A DNA stretch of 9,830 nucleotides from Lachnospiraceae bacterium (GTDB lineage: Bacteria > Bacillota > Clostridia > Lachnospirales > Lachnospiraceae). Numbering within the stretch: the first letter of the stretch is position 1; every line of letters begins with the position of its first letter. Location: positions 1 to 9,830 of the forward strand of contig JAFTXF010000032.1 of the NCBI GenBank assembly GCA_017461685.1, written 5' to 3'. Both the position numbers and the translations under genes were made by a program. Shown here one piece after another: positions 1 through 5,922 of this stretch. Below the pieces are notes generated by a model that was given only the letters and a program-made list of their open reading frames with translations, made no database searches and had not been told where the DNA came from.

Positions 1-1
1 G

Positions 2-202
2 ATGAGTTTTTTGCTTCCTAATGTTGTAACCAGACCGGATTTTATTGCGTATCATTATCAGCATGAGAGAACTTTCTCCCGCAGACTCTGCCGGAGGCTT
101 GGCGCGCTGTCAGTTGCTTATACCATTAAGAGTAAGGAAGCTTATGAGAGCGTGAAGGATAAATTCGACCTGTTTATTTTCGACAGCTTTATATTGAAGT
201 AG
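2..202 (+). CDS. Glycerophosphodiester phosphodiesterase family, C-terminal fragment (5' end outside window)
   Basis: This is the last 66 codons of a reading frame that touches the left edge; the ATG at position 2 is probably an internal Met. The residues resemble the C-terminal end of the GDPD TIM barrel: a 'PDFIAYHY' strand, a helix, then 'GALSVAYTIKS' (compare the family's W/YT-v-k/r-s strand), and 'FDLFIFDSF' where the family usually has D-x-I/F-T/F-D near the C-terminus. GDPD enzymes hydrolyse glycerophosphodiesters to glycerol-3-phosphate plus an alcohol. The catalytic His and Glu residues lie upstream and cannot be checked, so activity is unproven. The stop is TAG at 200-202, 36 bases before the next gene's start, with no terminator visible between them. 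Co-transcription with the CapA-type gene is therefore possible. The family call is an inference from a short tail. Confidence 0.6.
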   Translation: MSFLLPNVVTRPDFIAYHYQHERTFSRRLCRRLGALSVAYTIKSKEAYESVKDKFDLFIFDSFILK

Positions 203-224
203 ATATAGGGGCGATTCAGACAAA

Positions 225-230
225 AGAAGG
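225..230 (+). promoter_or_regulatory. Ribosome binding site that decides the CapA-family start
   Basis: AGAAGG lies 8 bases before the ATG at 239. An in-frame GTG at 230 overlaps this motif and has no ribosome binding site of its own, so the ATG is preferred. Confidence 0.6.
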
Positions 231-238
231 TGAAAAGA

Positions 239-1501
239 ATGAAGGGCACAACAGACCCTAACATACGAGCAGTACTGGCAGCCCTTGCTTTGATGATATG
301 CACCGGCTGTGCCAGTGAGGAGGACTTACCGGCAGGGGGAGCTGTCTCAGAGTATTCCATAGAATATTCCGCAGAGTCAGAAGCCGACAATCCGACAGAG
401 TCAGAAGAAACAAGTACAACAACGGAAAGCTTTCAGGAAACCGTGGAGACGGTAGAACTTTTAGCAGTAGGGGACAATTTAATTCATACGGGCCTGTACC
501 AAACGGGTATGAACAGTGATGGAGAGTGGAATTATGACCACTTGTACGAGCATGTTCGGGATGAGATTCAGGCTGCAGATTTGGCGATTATCAATCAGGA
601 GACGATTTTTATTGAGGACCGCAGCAAAATCAGCGCGTATCCCGTATTCGGTTCTCCTACGGAAATCGGGGATTCTCTGGTATGGGCAGGCTTTGACGTG
701 GTGCTGCACGCCAGCAATCACACCATGGATAAGGGAAAAGAGGGTGTCTGGGATACCATAAATTTCTGGAAAAATGAGCATCCTGAGATTACCGTGCTGG
801 GAATAAATGAGAGCGAAGAGGCCAAGGATACCATTCCTGTAGTGGAATGTAAGGGGATCCGGTTTGCCATGTTAAATTATACATATGGCCTGAACGGCTT
901 TTCTGTGCCTTCGGACCAGCCCTATCTGGTGAATTTGCTGGATAAAGACCGGGTGGCAGCGGATATTGCCGAAGCCAAAGAAGTGGCGGATATGATTGTG
1001 GTGTTCTGTCACGTAGGTGATGAATATGTCTATGAACCCAGCGAATATTCCAAACAGTGGGTGGATTTTCTGTTAGAGCAGGAGGTTGACATTGTTATCA
1101 ATGCCCATCCTCACGTGCTGGAGCCTTATACCATGCTGGAGGGCGAGGACGGACATCAAATGCTGGTGTACTATTCTGTGGGCAATTTTATTTCTACCCA
1201 GGACCGGGTTCCGAGGCTTTTGGGCGGTATGGCCAAGATTACCATAGAAGTGCGCAACCATGAGGACGGTAAGGATTGTACGATCAAGGAATACACCCTG
1301 GAGCCGGTGGTAGCCCATTGGAACTACGGGACTATGGAATTTGGTGTGTATATGTTAGAGGATTATACCAACGAACTGGCTGCCAAGCATGGTATTTTGC
1401 GGGTGAGCGAGGAAGAACTTTCTGTAGAAATCCTGTGGGAAATGTATGAGGAATTTTTAAATACGCCTATAACCCCTGCGGAGGGCAGGCTGGGTCAGTA
1501 A
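239..1501 (+). CDS. CapA/PGA_cap-family metallophosphatase-fold lipoprotein
   Basis: The protein has 420 residues from the ATG at 239. Residues 9-24 are hydrophobic and end in 'CTGC', so it is a probable lipoprotein anchored at Cys24, although Cys at lipobox position -3 is unusual. A Glu/Ser/Thr-rich linker covers about residues 25-70. The CapA-type domain follows with its expected blocks: 'AVGDNLIH' (~76-83), 'INQET' (~118-122), 'ASNHTMDKG' (~158-166), 'FCHVGDEY' (~256-263), 'NAHPHVLEP' (~288-296) and 'YSVGNFIS' (~312-319). The Asp, Asn and His residues match the calcineurin-like metal-binding layout of this family. The family is named after poly-gamma-glutamate synthesis CapA, but most members in gut Clostridia are uncharacterised. 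No capB, capC or other capsule gene is nearby, so poly-gamma-glutamate synthesis should not be assumed. It probably acts outside the membrane on an envelope component. The 78 bases to plsY show no terminator. Confidence 0.9.
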   Translation: MKGTTDPNIRAVLAALALMICTGCASEEDLPAGGAVSEYSIEYSAESEADNPTESEETSTTTESFQETVETVELLAVGDNLIHTGLYQTGMNSDGEWNYDHLYEHVRDEIQAADLAIINQETIFIEDRSKISAYPVFGSPTEIGDSLVWAGFDVVLHASNHTMDKGKEGVWDTINFWKNEHPEITVLGINESEEAKDTIPVVECKGIRFAMLNYTYGLNGFSVPSDQPYLVNLLDKDRVAADIAEAKEVADMIVVFCHVGDEYVYEPSEYSKQWVDFLLEQEVDIVINAHPHVLEPYTMLEGEDGHQMLVYYSVGNFISTQDRVPRLLGGMAKITIEVRNHEDGKDCTIKEYTLEPVVAHWNYGTMEFGVYMLEDYTNELAAKHGILRVSEEELSVEILWEMYEEFLNTPITPAEGRLGQ

Positions 1502-1579
1502 TCATGATAGATAAATGGGGAATTTGACACTGAGGGGAGAATTGAGAGAAAGGAGAATGATCCAACGCCTCATTAGAGA

Positions 1580-2212
1580 ATGATTGGATTATACGTACAA
1601 AGGATGAAATATATATTAGTGATTTTATGCGCTTATATAATGGGAAGCTCCAGCATGTCATTTTACCTGTCCAAGTTAAAGTCTGTGGATATTCAAAGCA
1701 AAGGGTCACGCAATCTGGGAGCCAGCAATGCCATGATTTTGATGGGCTGGAAGGCAGGAATATTGGTGGCGCTGCATGACGCCGGGAAAGCGTTGTTGGC
1801 AGTGATACTGGCCCGACTAATCTTTCCGGATTTCCCGTACATAGGAGCTGCAGCAGGTGTGGCCAGCGTGTTGGGACATATTTTTCCATTTTATTTAAAG
1901 TTTAAGGGCGGCAAGGGCTTCGCATCCTTTATCGGCATGACACTGGCACTGAACTGGAAATACGCCCTGGTTTTAATTGTAATTATTGCGCTGTTGACTT
2001 TGATTACCGATTATATTGTGGTAGGAACTGCCACGGCGGTCACTCTGACACCGATTTACCTGGGAATTGCAGAGCATAATTTCATAGTGCCTGCCATTAT
2101 TTGCATTGCCACGGCAGTGATTATTTACAAGCACAGGGATAACTTCGTGCGTATTTACAAAGGAACGGAGATTGGGCTTAGAAGTGCCAATCGCGGTGAC
2201 CATAGAGTATAA
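1580..2212 (+). CDS. plsY: Glycerol-3-phosphate acyltransferase PlsY (divergent motif 1)
   Basis: PlsY transfers an acyl group from acyl-phosphate to the sn-1 position of glycerol-3-phosphate at the inner face of the membrane, the first step of phospholipid synthesis. The 210 residues match the family length and contain several hydrophobic segments (~10-27, 55-80, 87-105, 128-150, 165-183). Motif 1 is 'GSRNLGASN' (42-50), motif 2 is 'GHIFPFYLKFKGGKG' (99-113), and motif 3 holds His185, Asn188 and Glu197. Motif 1 is atypical: the usual GSGN is GSRN, and the Arg expected a few residues later is Ile53. The start is uncertain. ATG 1580 has no well-spaced ribosome binding site, since AAAGGAG lies 24 bases upstream. 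ATG 1604, in the same frame, gives a more typical PlsY N-terminus but has AAAGG touching the start codon. No plsX, der or gpsA is adjacent, so this may be a paralogue. Confidence 0.88.
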   Translation: MIGLYVQRMKYILVILCAYIMGSSSMSFYLSKLKSVDIQSKGSRNLGASNAMILMGWKAGILVALHDAGKALLAVILARLIFPDFPYIGAAAGVASVLGHIFPFYLKFKGGKGFASFIGMTLALNWKYALVLIVIIALLTLITDYIVVGTATAVTLTPIYLGIAEHNFIVPAIICIATAVIIYKHRDNFVRIYKGTEIGLRSANRGDHRV

Positions 2213-2278
2213 AAATTTAATTTTTTGTATAAATTGGCCTGGATTGCTTATGCTAATGGAAAACACAGAACATACATT

Positions 2279-2284
2279 AAGGAG
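2279..2284 (+). promoter_or_regulatory. Ribosome binding site of the AbgT-family gene
   Basis: AAGGAG lies 5 bases before the ATG at 2290 and fixes that start. The 77-base gap behind plsY contains no GC-rich hairpin, so the transporter may be read from the upstream transcript. Confidence 0.6.
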
Positions 2285-2289
2285 CATTC

Positions 2290-3858
2290 ATGAGCAAAGT
2301 AACCAGGAAAAATAAGACCGGCGCCTATAGCCGCTGGCTCAATACCATAGAAAGGGTGGGCAATAAGCTGCCTCATCCCATCGCTTTATTTGCCTTATTT
2401 GCTGCATTAACGGTAGTACTGTCTGCTGTTTGTGCAGCATTTGGTGTTTCTGCCACGGGAGAACTAATATCCGGCGGAGAACTGAAGGAAACCACTGTAA
2501 CAGCGGTGAGTCTTCTGACAGGGGAAGGCATTCGGTATATGTTGACCAATGCGGTAAGCAATTTTACCAACTACGCACCTCTTGGCATGGTGTTAGTGGC
2601 CATGCTGGGAGTAGGGGTGGCGGAGCAGTCCGGTTTGATACATGCACTGCTTAAGGCTACTGTAAAAATCACGCCCCGCAGGCTGATTACTCCTATGCTG
2701 GTGTTTTTGGGGGTTATGTCCAACATTGCTACGGATGCAGGCTATGTCATTCTGATTCCTTTGGGGGATATGATTTTCAGAGCTTACGGACGTCACCCTA
2801 TGGCAGGATTTGCGGCAGCCTTTGCAGGAGTTTCAGGAGGCTTTTCCGCTAACCTTTTAGTGGGGACACTGGATGCATTGCTTGCAGGTATCACCCAGAC
2901 GGCAGTAACTATTATTGACCCTAATTATCAGGTGGCTGTAGTAGGAAATTATTATTTTATGATGACATCTACCTTTTTGATTACTATATTGGGAACCTTT
3001 GTTACAGACAAAATCGTGGAGCCGAGGCTTCTGGCTTATACCGGAGAAGTACAGGGGCAGGAGGATACCATGCTAACCACCATTACTGCAGAAGAAAAAC
3101 GGGGACTCAAGGCGGCGGGAATTGTGGCCTTGATTTATGCGGCGGTTGTGGTATTGGCCTGTCTGCCGGAAAATTCCTTTTTCCGAAATGAAAACGGTTC
3201 TCTGTTAGGTCGCCCAACCTCCCCATTTCTGGACAGTACGGTCATATTGATTACGTTTTTGTTTTTACTGCCGGCTATTGCTTACGGTAGGGCAGCAGGG
3301 ACATTGAAAAACGAAAAAGAAGTTTGCGGTGCCATGGCAAAGTCTATGGGCTCTATGGGCTCTTTTTTGGCCTTGGCCTTTTTCTCTGCGCAGTTTATTA
3401 ACTACTTTAATTACACGGAAATCGGTACTATAATTGCGTTGGCCGGTTCCAATTTCTTCAGAAAAATCGATATTGGACTGATTCCGCTAATGGTGGTGTT
3501 TGTATTATTTTCTGCGTTTATGAATTTATTTTTGGGCTCATCTTCTGCTAAATGGAATATCCTGGCGCCGGTGTTTGTACCGATGTTTATGCTTTTGGGA
3601 TACAGCCCGGAGCTTTGCCAGCTGGCTTACAGAATCGGGGACTCCTGCACAAACGTTATTACGCCGATGATGACCTATTATGCGGTAATTCTTATCTTTG
3701 CCCAGCGCTATGACAAAAAAGCGGGCATTGGCACACTGACAGCCACCATGCTGCCCTACAGCTTAGTCTTTCTGGTGGGCTGGGTGCTTATGATGATTGT
3801 GTGGCTTTTAATCGGTTGGCCGATTGGAGCGGGAACCAGTTTGTTTTATGGAATATAA
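2290..3858 (+). CDS. AbgT-family transporter (p-aminobenzoyl-glutamate transporter/antimetabolite exporter family)
   Basis: This is a 522-residue polytopic membrane protein of typical family length, with many hydrophobic segments from ~28 to ~515. AbgT signatures are clear: 'NFTNYAPLGMVLVAMLGVGV' (91-110), 'GVMSNIATDAGYV' (141-153), 'GVSGGFSANLLVGTLDALLA' (180-199), 'GSSSAKWNILAPVFVPM' (416-432) and 'YRIGDSCTNVITPMM' (447-461). Asp195, Trp422, Arg448, Asp451 and Pro459 sit where residues important in gonococcal MtrF lie, as remembered from that structure, with a constant offset of two. Characterised members either import p-aminobenzoyl-glutamate (E. coli AbgT) or export sulfonamide-type antimetabolites using the proton gradient (YdaH, MtrF). 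The abgA/abgB hydrolase genes that accompany the importer are absent here, so substrate and direction are open. A terminator follows 7 bases after the stop. Confidence 0.93.
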   Translation: MSKVTRKNKTGAYSRWLNTIERVGNKLPHPIALFALFAALTVVLSAVCAAFGVSATGELISGGELKETTVTAVSLLTGEGIRYMLTNAVSNFTNYAPLGMVLVAMLGVGVAEQSGLIHALLKATVKITPRRLITPMLVFLGVMSNIATDAGYVILIPLGDMIFRAYGRHPMAGFAAAFAGVSGGFSANLLVGTLDALLAGITQTAVTIIDPNYQVAVVGNYYFMMTSTFLITILGTFVTDKIVEPRLLAYTGEVQGQEDTMLTTITAEEKRGLKAAGIVALIYAAVVVLACLPENSFFRNENGSLLGRPTSPFLDSTVILITFLFLLPAIAYGRAAGTLKNEKEVCGAMAKSMGSMGSFLALAFFSAQFINYFNYTEIGTIIALAGSNFFRKIDIGLIPLMVVFVLFSAFMNLFLGSSSAKWNILAPVFVPMFMLLGYSPELCQLAYRIGDSCTNVITPMMTYYAVILIFAQRYDKKAGIGTLTATMLPYSLVFLVGWVLMMIVWLLIGWPIGAGTSLFYGI

Positions 3859-3865
3859 TGTATGC

Positions 3866-3894
3866 GGGTGCCTGAAAAATCGGGCACCCCTTTT
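3866..3894 (+). terminator. Rho-independent terminator after the AbgT-family gene
   Basis: GGGTGCCTG (3866-3874) pairs with CGGGCACCC (3881-3889), a 9-bp stem with one G-T pair around the loop AAAAAT. It is followed by C and TTTT. The stem begins 7 bases after the TAA, a classic intrinsic terminator position. Confidence 0.85.
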
Positions 3895-3930
3895 GGTATC
3901 ACGGAATGGTTTGCGCTTTGTTAAAGAAAT

Positions 3931-3997
3931 ACACCTAAGCAGCTGAAGCCTTTTTAGTTGGCCTTTTTTAATTTTTTATGATTTTTTGCTTAAGTGT
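3931..3997. repeat. Imperfect inverted repeat flanking a T-rich tract
   Basis: ACACCTAAGCA (3931-3941) and TGCTTAAGTGT (3987-3997) are reverse complements over 11 bases with one mismatch. Between them lie T-runs and a short direct repeat, GCCTTTTTA (3948-3956) and GCCTTTTTTA (3961-3970). It could be a second weak terminator, a regulator site just upstream of the sortase promoter, or chance in AT-rich DNA. Confidence 0.35.
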
Positions 3998-4016
3998 AGA
4001 AATAAAATGAAATATT

Positions 4017-4025
4017 TGGTATAAT
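4017..4025 (+). promoter_or_regulatory. Extended -10 promoter for the sortase transcript
   Basis: TGGTATAAT (4017-4025) is a perfect -10 hexamer preceded by the TGn extension. The -35 position 17 bases upstream (3997-4002, TAGAAA) is poor, which an extended -10 promoter can tolerate. Transcription would start near 4032 and give a leader of about 67 bases before the ATG at 4099. It is the strongest promoter-like sequence in the window and follows a terminator. Confidence 0.65.
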
Positions 4026-4033
4026 GAAATGCA

Positions 4034-4058
4034 CAAGCGGCGCTTGGGGACGCAGCTT
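4034..4058 (+). other. Hairpin in the sortase 5' leader, two alternative folds
   Basis: AAGCGGCG (4035-4042) pairs with CGCAGCTT (4051-4058), with one mismatch and the loop CTTGGGGA. Alternatively CAAGC (4034-4038) pairs with GCTTG (4042-4046) around a GGC triloop. The two folds exclude each other. The hairpin sits at the predicted transcript 5' end, about 30 bases before the ribosome binding site, so mRNA stabilisation is as likely as regulation. Confidence 0.4.
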
Positions 4059-4098
4059 ATGATGTCATGGGACAAATAATTCATTTTAGGAGAAAAGA

Positions 4099-4947
4099 AT
4101 GAGCGATAAGGTTTTTAAAAGAATACAGTTGGTACTGCTTGTTATAGTGTTGATTATTTTCTGCTTTAGCTTTTATAAGGTATTTACTATTGTTATGGAG
4201 TACAGAGCGGGCAGAGAGGAGTACAAGGCGCTGGAGGAGGACTTTGTAAAGATTGAAGAGGTGACCAAGCCACCGGTGGAGCAGGAGACCCCAAAACCGT
4301 CAGCGGAGGACACCGACAATAGCACAGAGACTTCCGAAGAACCAGAGGAAATCGTAATCAATTACTATGATGATTTCAAGCAGGTTTCTGTAGACTTTAA
4401 ATCTCTTGAGAATATAAACCCGGATTTTGAGGGATGGCTGTATGTTCCGGCCCTGTCTATCAGTTATCCGGTGGTATTAGGTACAGACAATTCTTACTAC
4501 CTGACGCATACTTTCCAGAAGAGTGAAAACAGTGCCGGAACCCTGTTCTTAGACCAGGCAACCACCAATCCTTTCGAGAATTATAATACTATTATTCATG
4601 GACATAATATGAAAAACGGCAGTATGTTCGGTAAGCTGAAGAATTTCTATAGAAATACCGAGACGTATGCTTCAGACCCGTATTTCTATGTGTATACAGA
4701 TGGCAAGGCATACAAGTATTTTATTTTCAGTTATTATGTTACCAATTCGACCTCCGATACATATCAGTTACCGGCGTCAGAGGAGTCCTATCAGAATTAT
4801 AAGGAATACGTGACGAAAAGTGCCGTATACCGTGAGCTGGAAGGGATACCGGACTCTGCACCGATTGTAACATTGTCTACCTGTTACGGTGACAGCTATA
4901 CCGATTTACGTCTGGTAGTGCACGGTATTTTAGTAGCTACAGAATAA
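4099..4947 (+). CDS. Class B sortase (SrtB-type cysteine transpeptidase)
   Basis: Sortases cleave a C-terminal sorting motif on secreted proteins and join them to peptidoglycan or to pilin subunits. This 282-residue protein has one N-terminal membrane anchor (~9-32), a Glu/Thr/Pro-rich linker (~55-88) and the sortase domain (~98-280). The class B catalytic set is present: His169 in 'IIHGHNMKNGSMFG', Cys262 in 'TLSTCYGD' and Arg271 in 'DLRLVVHG'. 'GWLYVPALSISYPVV' (112-126) and 'YYLTHTF' (133-139) are further class B landmarks. AGGAG at 4088-4092, 6 bases before the ATG, supports the start. It lies downstream of its own extended -10 promoter. A degenerate LytM-fold gene follows after 108 bases with no terminator. 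No complete protein in this window ends in a sorting motif, so the substrates are encoded elsewhere. It could anchor surface proteins or assemble pili. Confidence 0.94.
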   Translation: MSDKVFKRIQLVLLVIVLIIFCFSFYKVFTIVMEYRAGREEYKALEEDFVKIEEVTKPPVEQETPKPSAEDTDNSTETSEEPEEIVINYYDDFKQVSVDFKSLENINPDFEGWLYVPALSISYPVVLGTDNSYYLTHTFQKSENSAGTLFLDQATTNPFENYNTIIHGHNMKNGSMFGKLKNFYRNTETYASDPYFYVYTDGKAYKYFIFSYYVTNSTSDTYQLPASEESYQNYKEYVTKSAVYRELEGIPDSAPIVTLSTCYGDSYTDLRLVVHGILVATE

Positions 4948-5042
4948 AATTTAAATGTATAAAATTGCCTAAAAGATAAATACTATCCATAGATAAGGAG
5001 TAACGCTTCTAAGACAGTTACAAAAAAGTATCGTCACGGTAC

Positions 5043-5049
5043 AGGAGGG
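5043..5049 (+). promoter_or_regulatory. Strong ribosome binding site of the LytM-like gene
   Basis: AGGAGGG lies 6 bases before the ATG at 5056. It is the best Shine-Dalgarno match in the window. Confidence 0.7.
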
Positions 5050-5055
5050 AAATCT

Positions 5056-5919
5056 ATGGATAATAAAAATACCGATAAAATAACACAGTTTGAGACTAAG
5101 CTTCGTGAGAAGAATAAGAAAAAAGAACGGGGAATTGTCATTACATCTGCCGTATTTGTATTGGCGGCGCTGACCTTGACAGGGATGTACATCAGCAATA
5201 CCCGCGGCTCAGAAGATCCTATTGTAGAAGATATTACAGGCTTACAGGGAGATTTATCGGGGGAACTGATGCAGACACCCGGTTTAGAGCAGATAGAGGA
5301 ATTGCAGGTGGTAGACTCCGGTACAGTAGAGAATCCGGGACGGACAGGCACCGGTTCAGGGGATGACAGTACCACGTCAGACACCAAAAAACCTGCAACC
5401 AAGTCCAGTAATACGTTGTCTGAAAACACTTCAGAAGAAACAACAGAGCCTTTGAGCGAAGAGGCGATGTCCGGTATGGTGGAAGGCATGAGCTTAAGCT
5501 TTAGCGGTATGAATATGCTTTGGCCGGTGTCTATGGACAATGAGATTCTGATTCCTTACAGCATGGACAAGGCAGTTTATTTTGAGACTCTTGACCAGTA
5601 CAAATATAATCCGGCTGTGGTCATTTCTGCAGAAGTGGGTACTCCGGTAGTGGCAGTATCTGCAGGCCGCATTACCGGCAGATATTGGGACTACGAGACC
5701 GGCTGGACCTATGAGATGGATATGGGCGGCGGTTATAAGGCTTACTACGGTCAGCTGGAATATATGCAGAAGGATGAGGATACCTATGTAGTAGCAGGGG
5801 ATGTGCTTGGTTATGTGGCTAATCCGACTATGTATTATAGCGAGGAGGGCAGTAATCTGTACTTTGCTATGACGAAGGATGGGAAACCGGTTTATCCGAT
5901 GGACTATGTAGGAGAATAA
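5056..5919 (+). CDS. Membrane-anchored degenerate LytM/M23-domain protein, SpoIIQ-like
   Basis: The protein has 287 residues: a short basic cytoplasmic head (1-26), one membrane segment (~27-47), a Ser/Thr/Glu/Gly-rich linker (~50-150) and a C-terminal LytM/M23-fold domain (~153-284). The fold is supported by 'VGTPVVAVSAGRITG' (194-208), 'GGGYKAYYGQLEYM' (224-237), 'VVAGDVLGYV' (245-254) and 'GSNLYFAMTKDGKPVYPMDY' (265-284). These align with the M23 pattern GTPV-A-G, Y-HL, V-x-G-IG, HLHF and G-x-x-NP. The zinc ligands are replaced: Asn185 and Val189 for HxxxD, Gln233 for the Y-HL His, Asn267 and Tyr269 for HxH. It should therefore not be an active peptidase. Topology and length resemble SpoIIQ, which tethers the engulfing membrane during sporulation and is also degenerate in Bacillus. 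SpoIIQ identity is inferred: no spoIID is adjacent and no convincing sigma-F promoter was found. A scaffold or regulatory role is equally possible. Confidence 0.85.
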   Translation: MDNKNTDKITQFETKLREKNKKKERGIVITSAVFVLAALTLTGMYISNTRGSEDPIVEDITGLQGDLSGELMQTPGLEQIEELQVVDSGTVENPGRTGTGSGDDSTTSDTKKPATKSSNTLSENTSEETTEPLSEEAMSGMVEGMSLSFSGMNMLWPVSMDNEILIPYSMDKAVYFETLDQYKYNPAVVISAEVGTPVVAVSAGRITGRYWDYETGWTYEMDMGGGYKAYYGQLEYMQKDEDTYVVAGDVLGYVANPTMYYSEEGSNLYFAMTKDGKPVYPMDYVGE

Positions 5920-5922
5920 TTT

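Noticed and set aside
1524..1529. Perfect TTGACA hexamer upstream of plsY
   Set aside because: No acceptable -10 hexamer lies 16-19 bases downstream; the region is purine-rich around the ribosome binding site.
1467..1889. 140-residue open frame on the minus strand
   Set aside because: It overlaps plsY and the CapA gene end, has no recognisable domain, and plsY is well supported on the other strand.
2215..2254. AT-only hairpin and TTGTAT/TATGCT pair between plsY and the AbgT-family gene
   Set aside because: The hairpin has no GC pairs, and the promoter-like pair matches only half of the -35 consensus with 18-base spacing. Neither is better than chance in AT-rich DNA.
4948..5055. Possible sporulation sigma-factor promoter before the LytM-like gene (GTATA at 4957-4961, CATAGATA at 4988-4995)
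   Set aside because: GTATA fits a sigma-F -35 element, but no GG-n-n-A-n-A -10 follows at the right distance. CATAGATA lacks the final T of the sigma-E pattern.
5034..5540. 168-residue open frame on the minus strand
   Set aside because: It is antisense to the LytM-like gene, is biased to Ser/Pro/Val as expected from the complement of its acidic linker, and matches no family.
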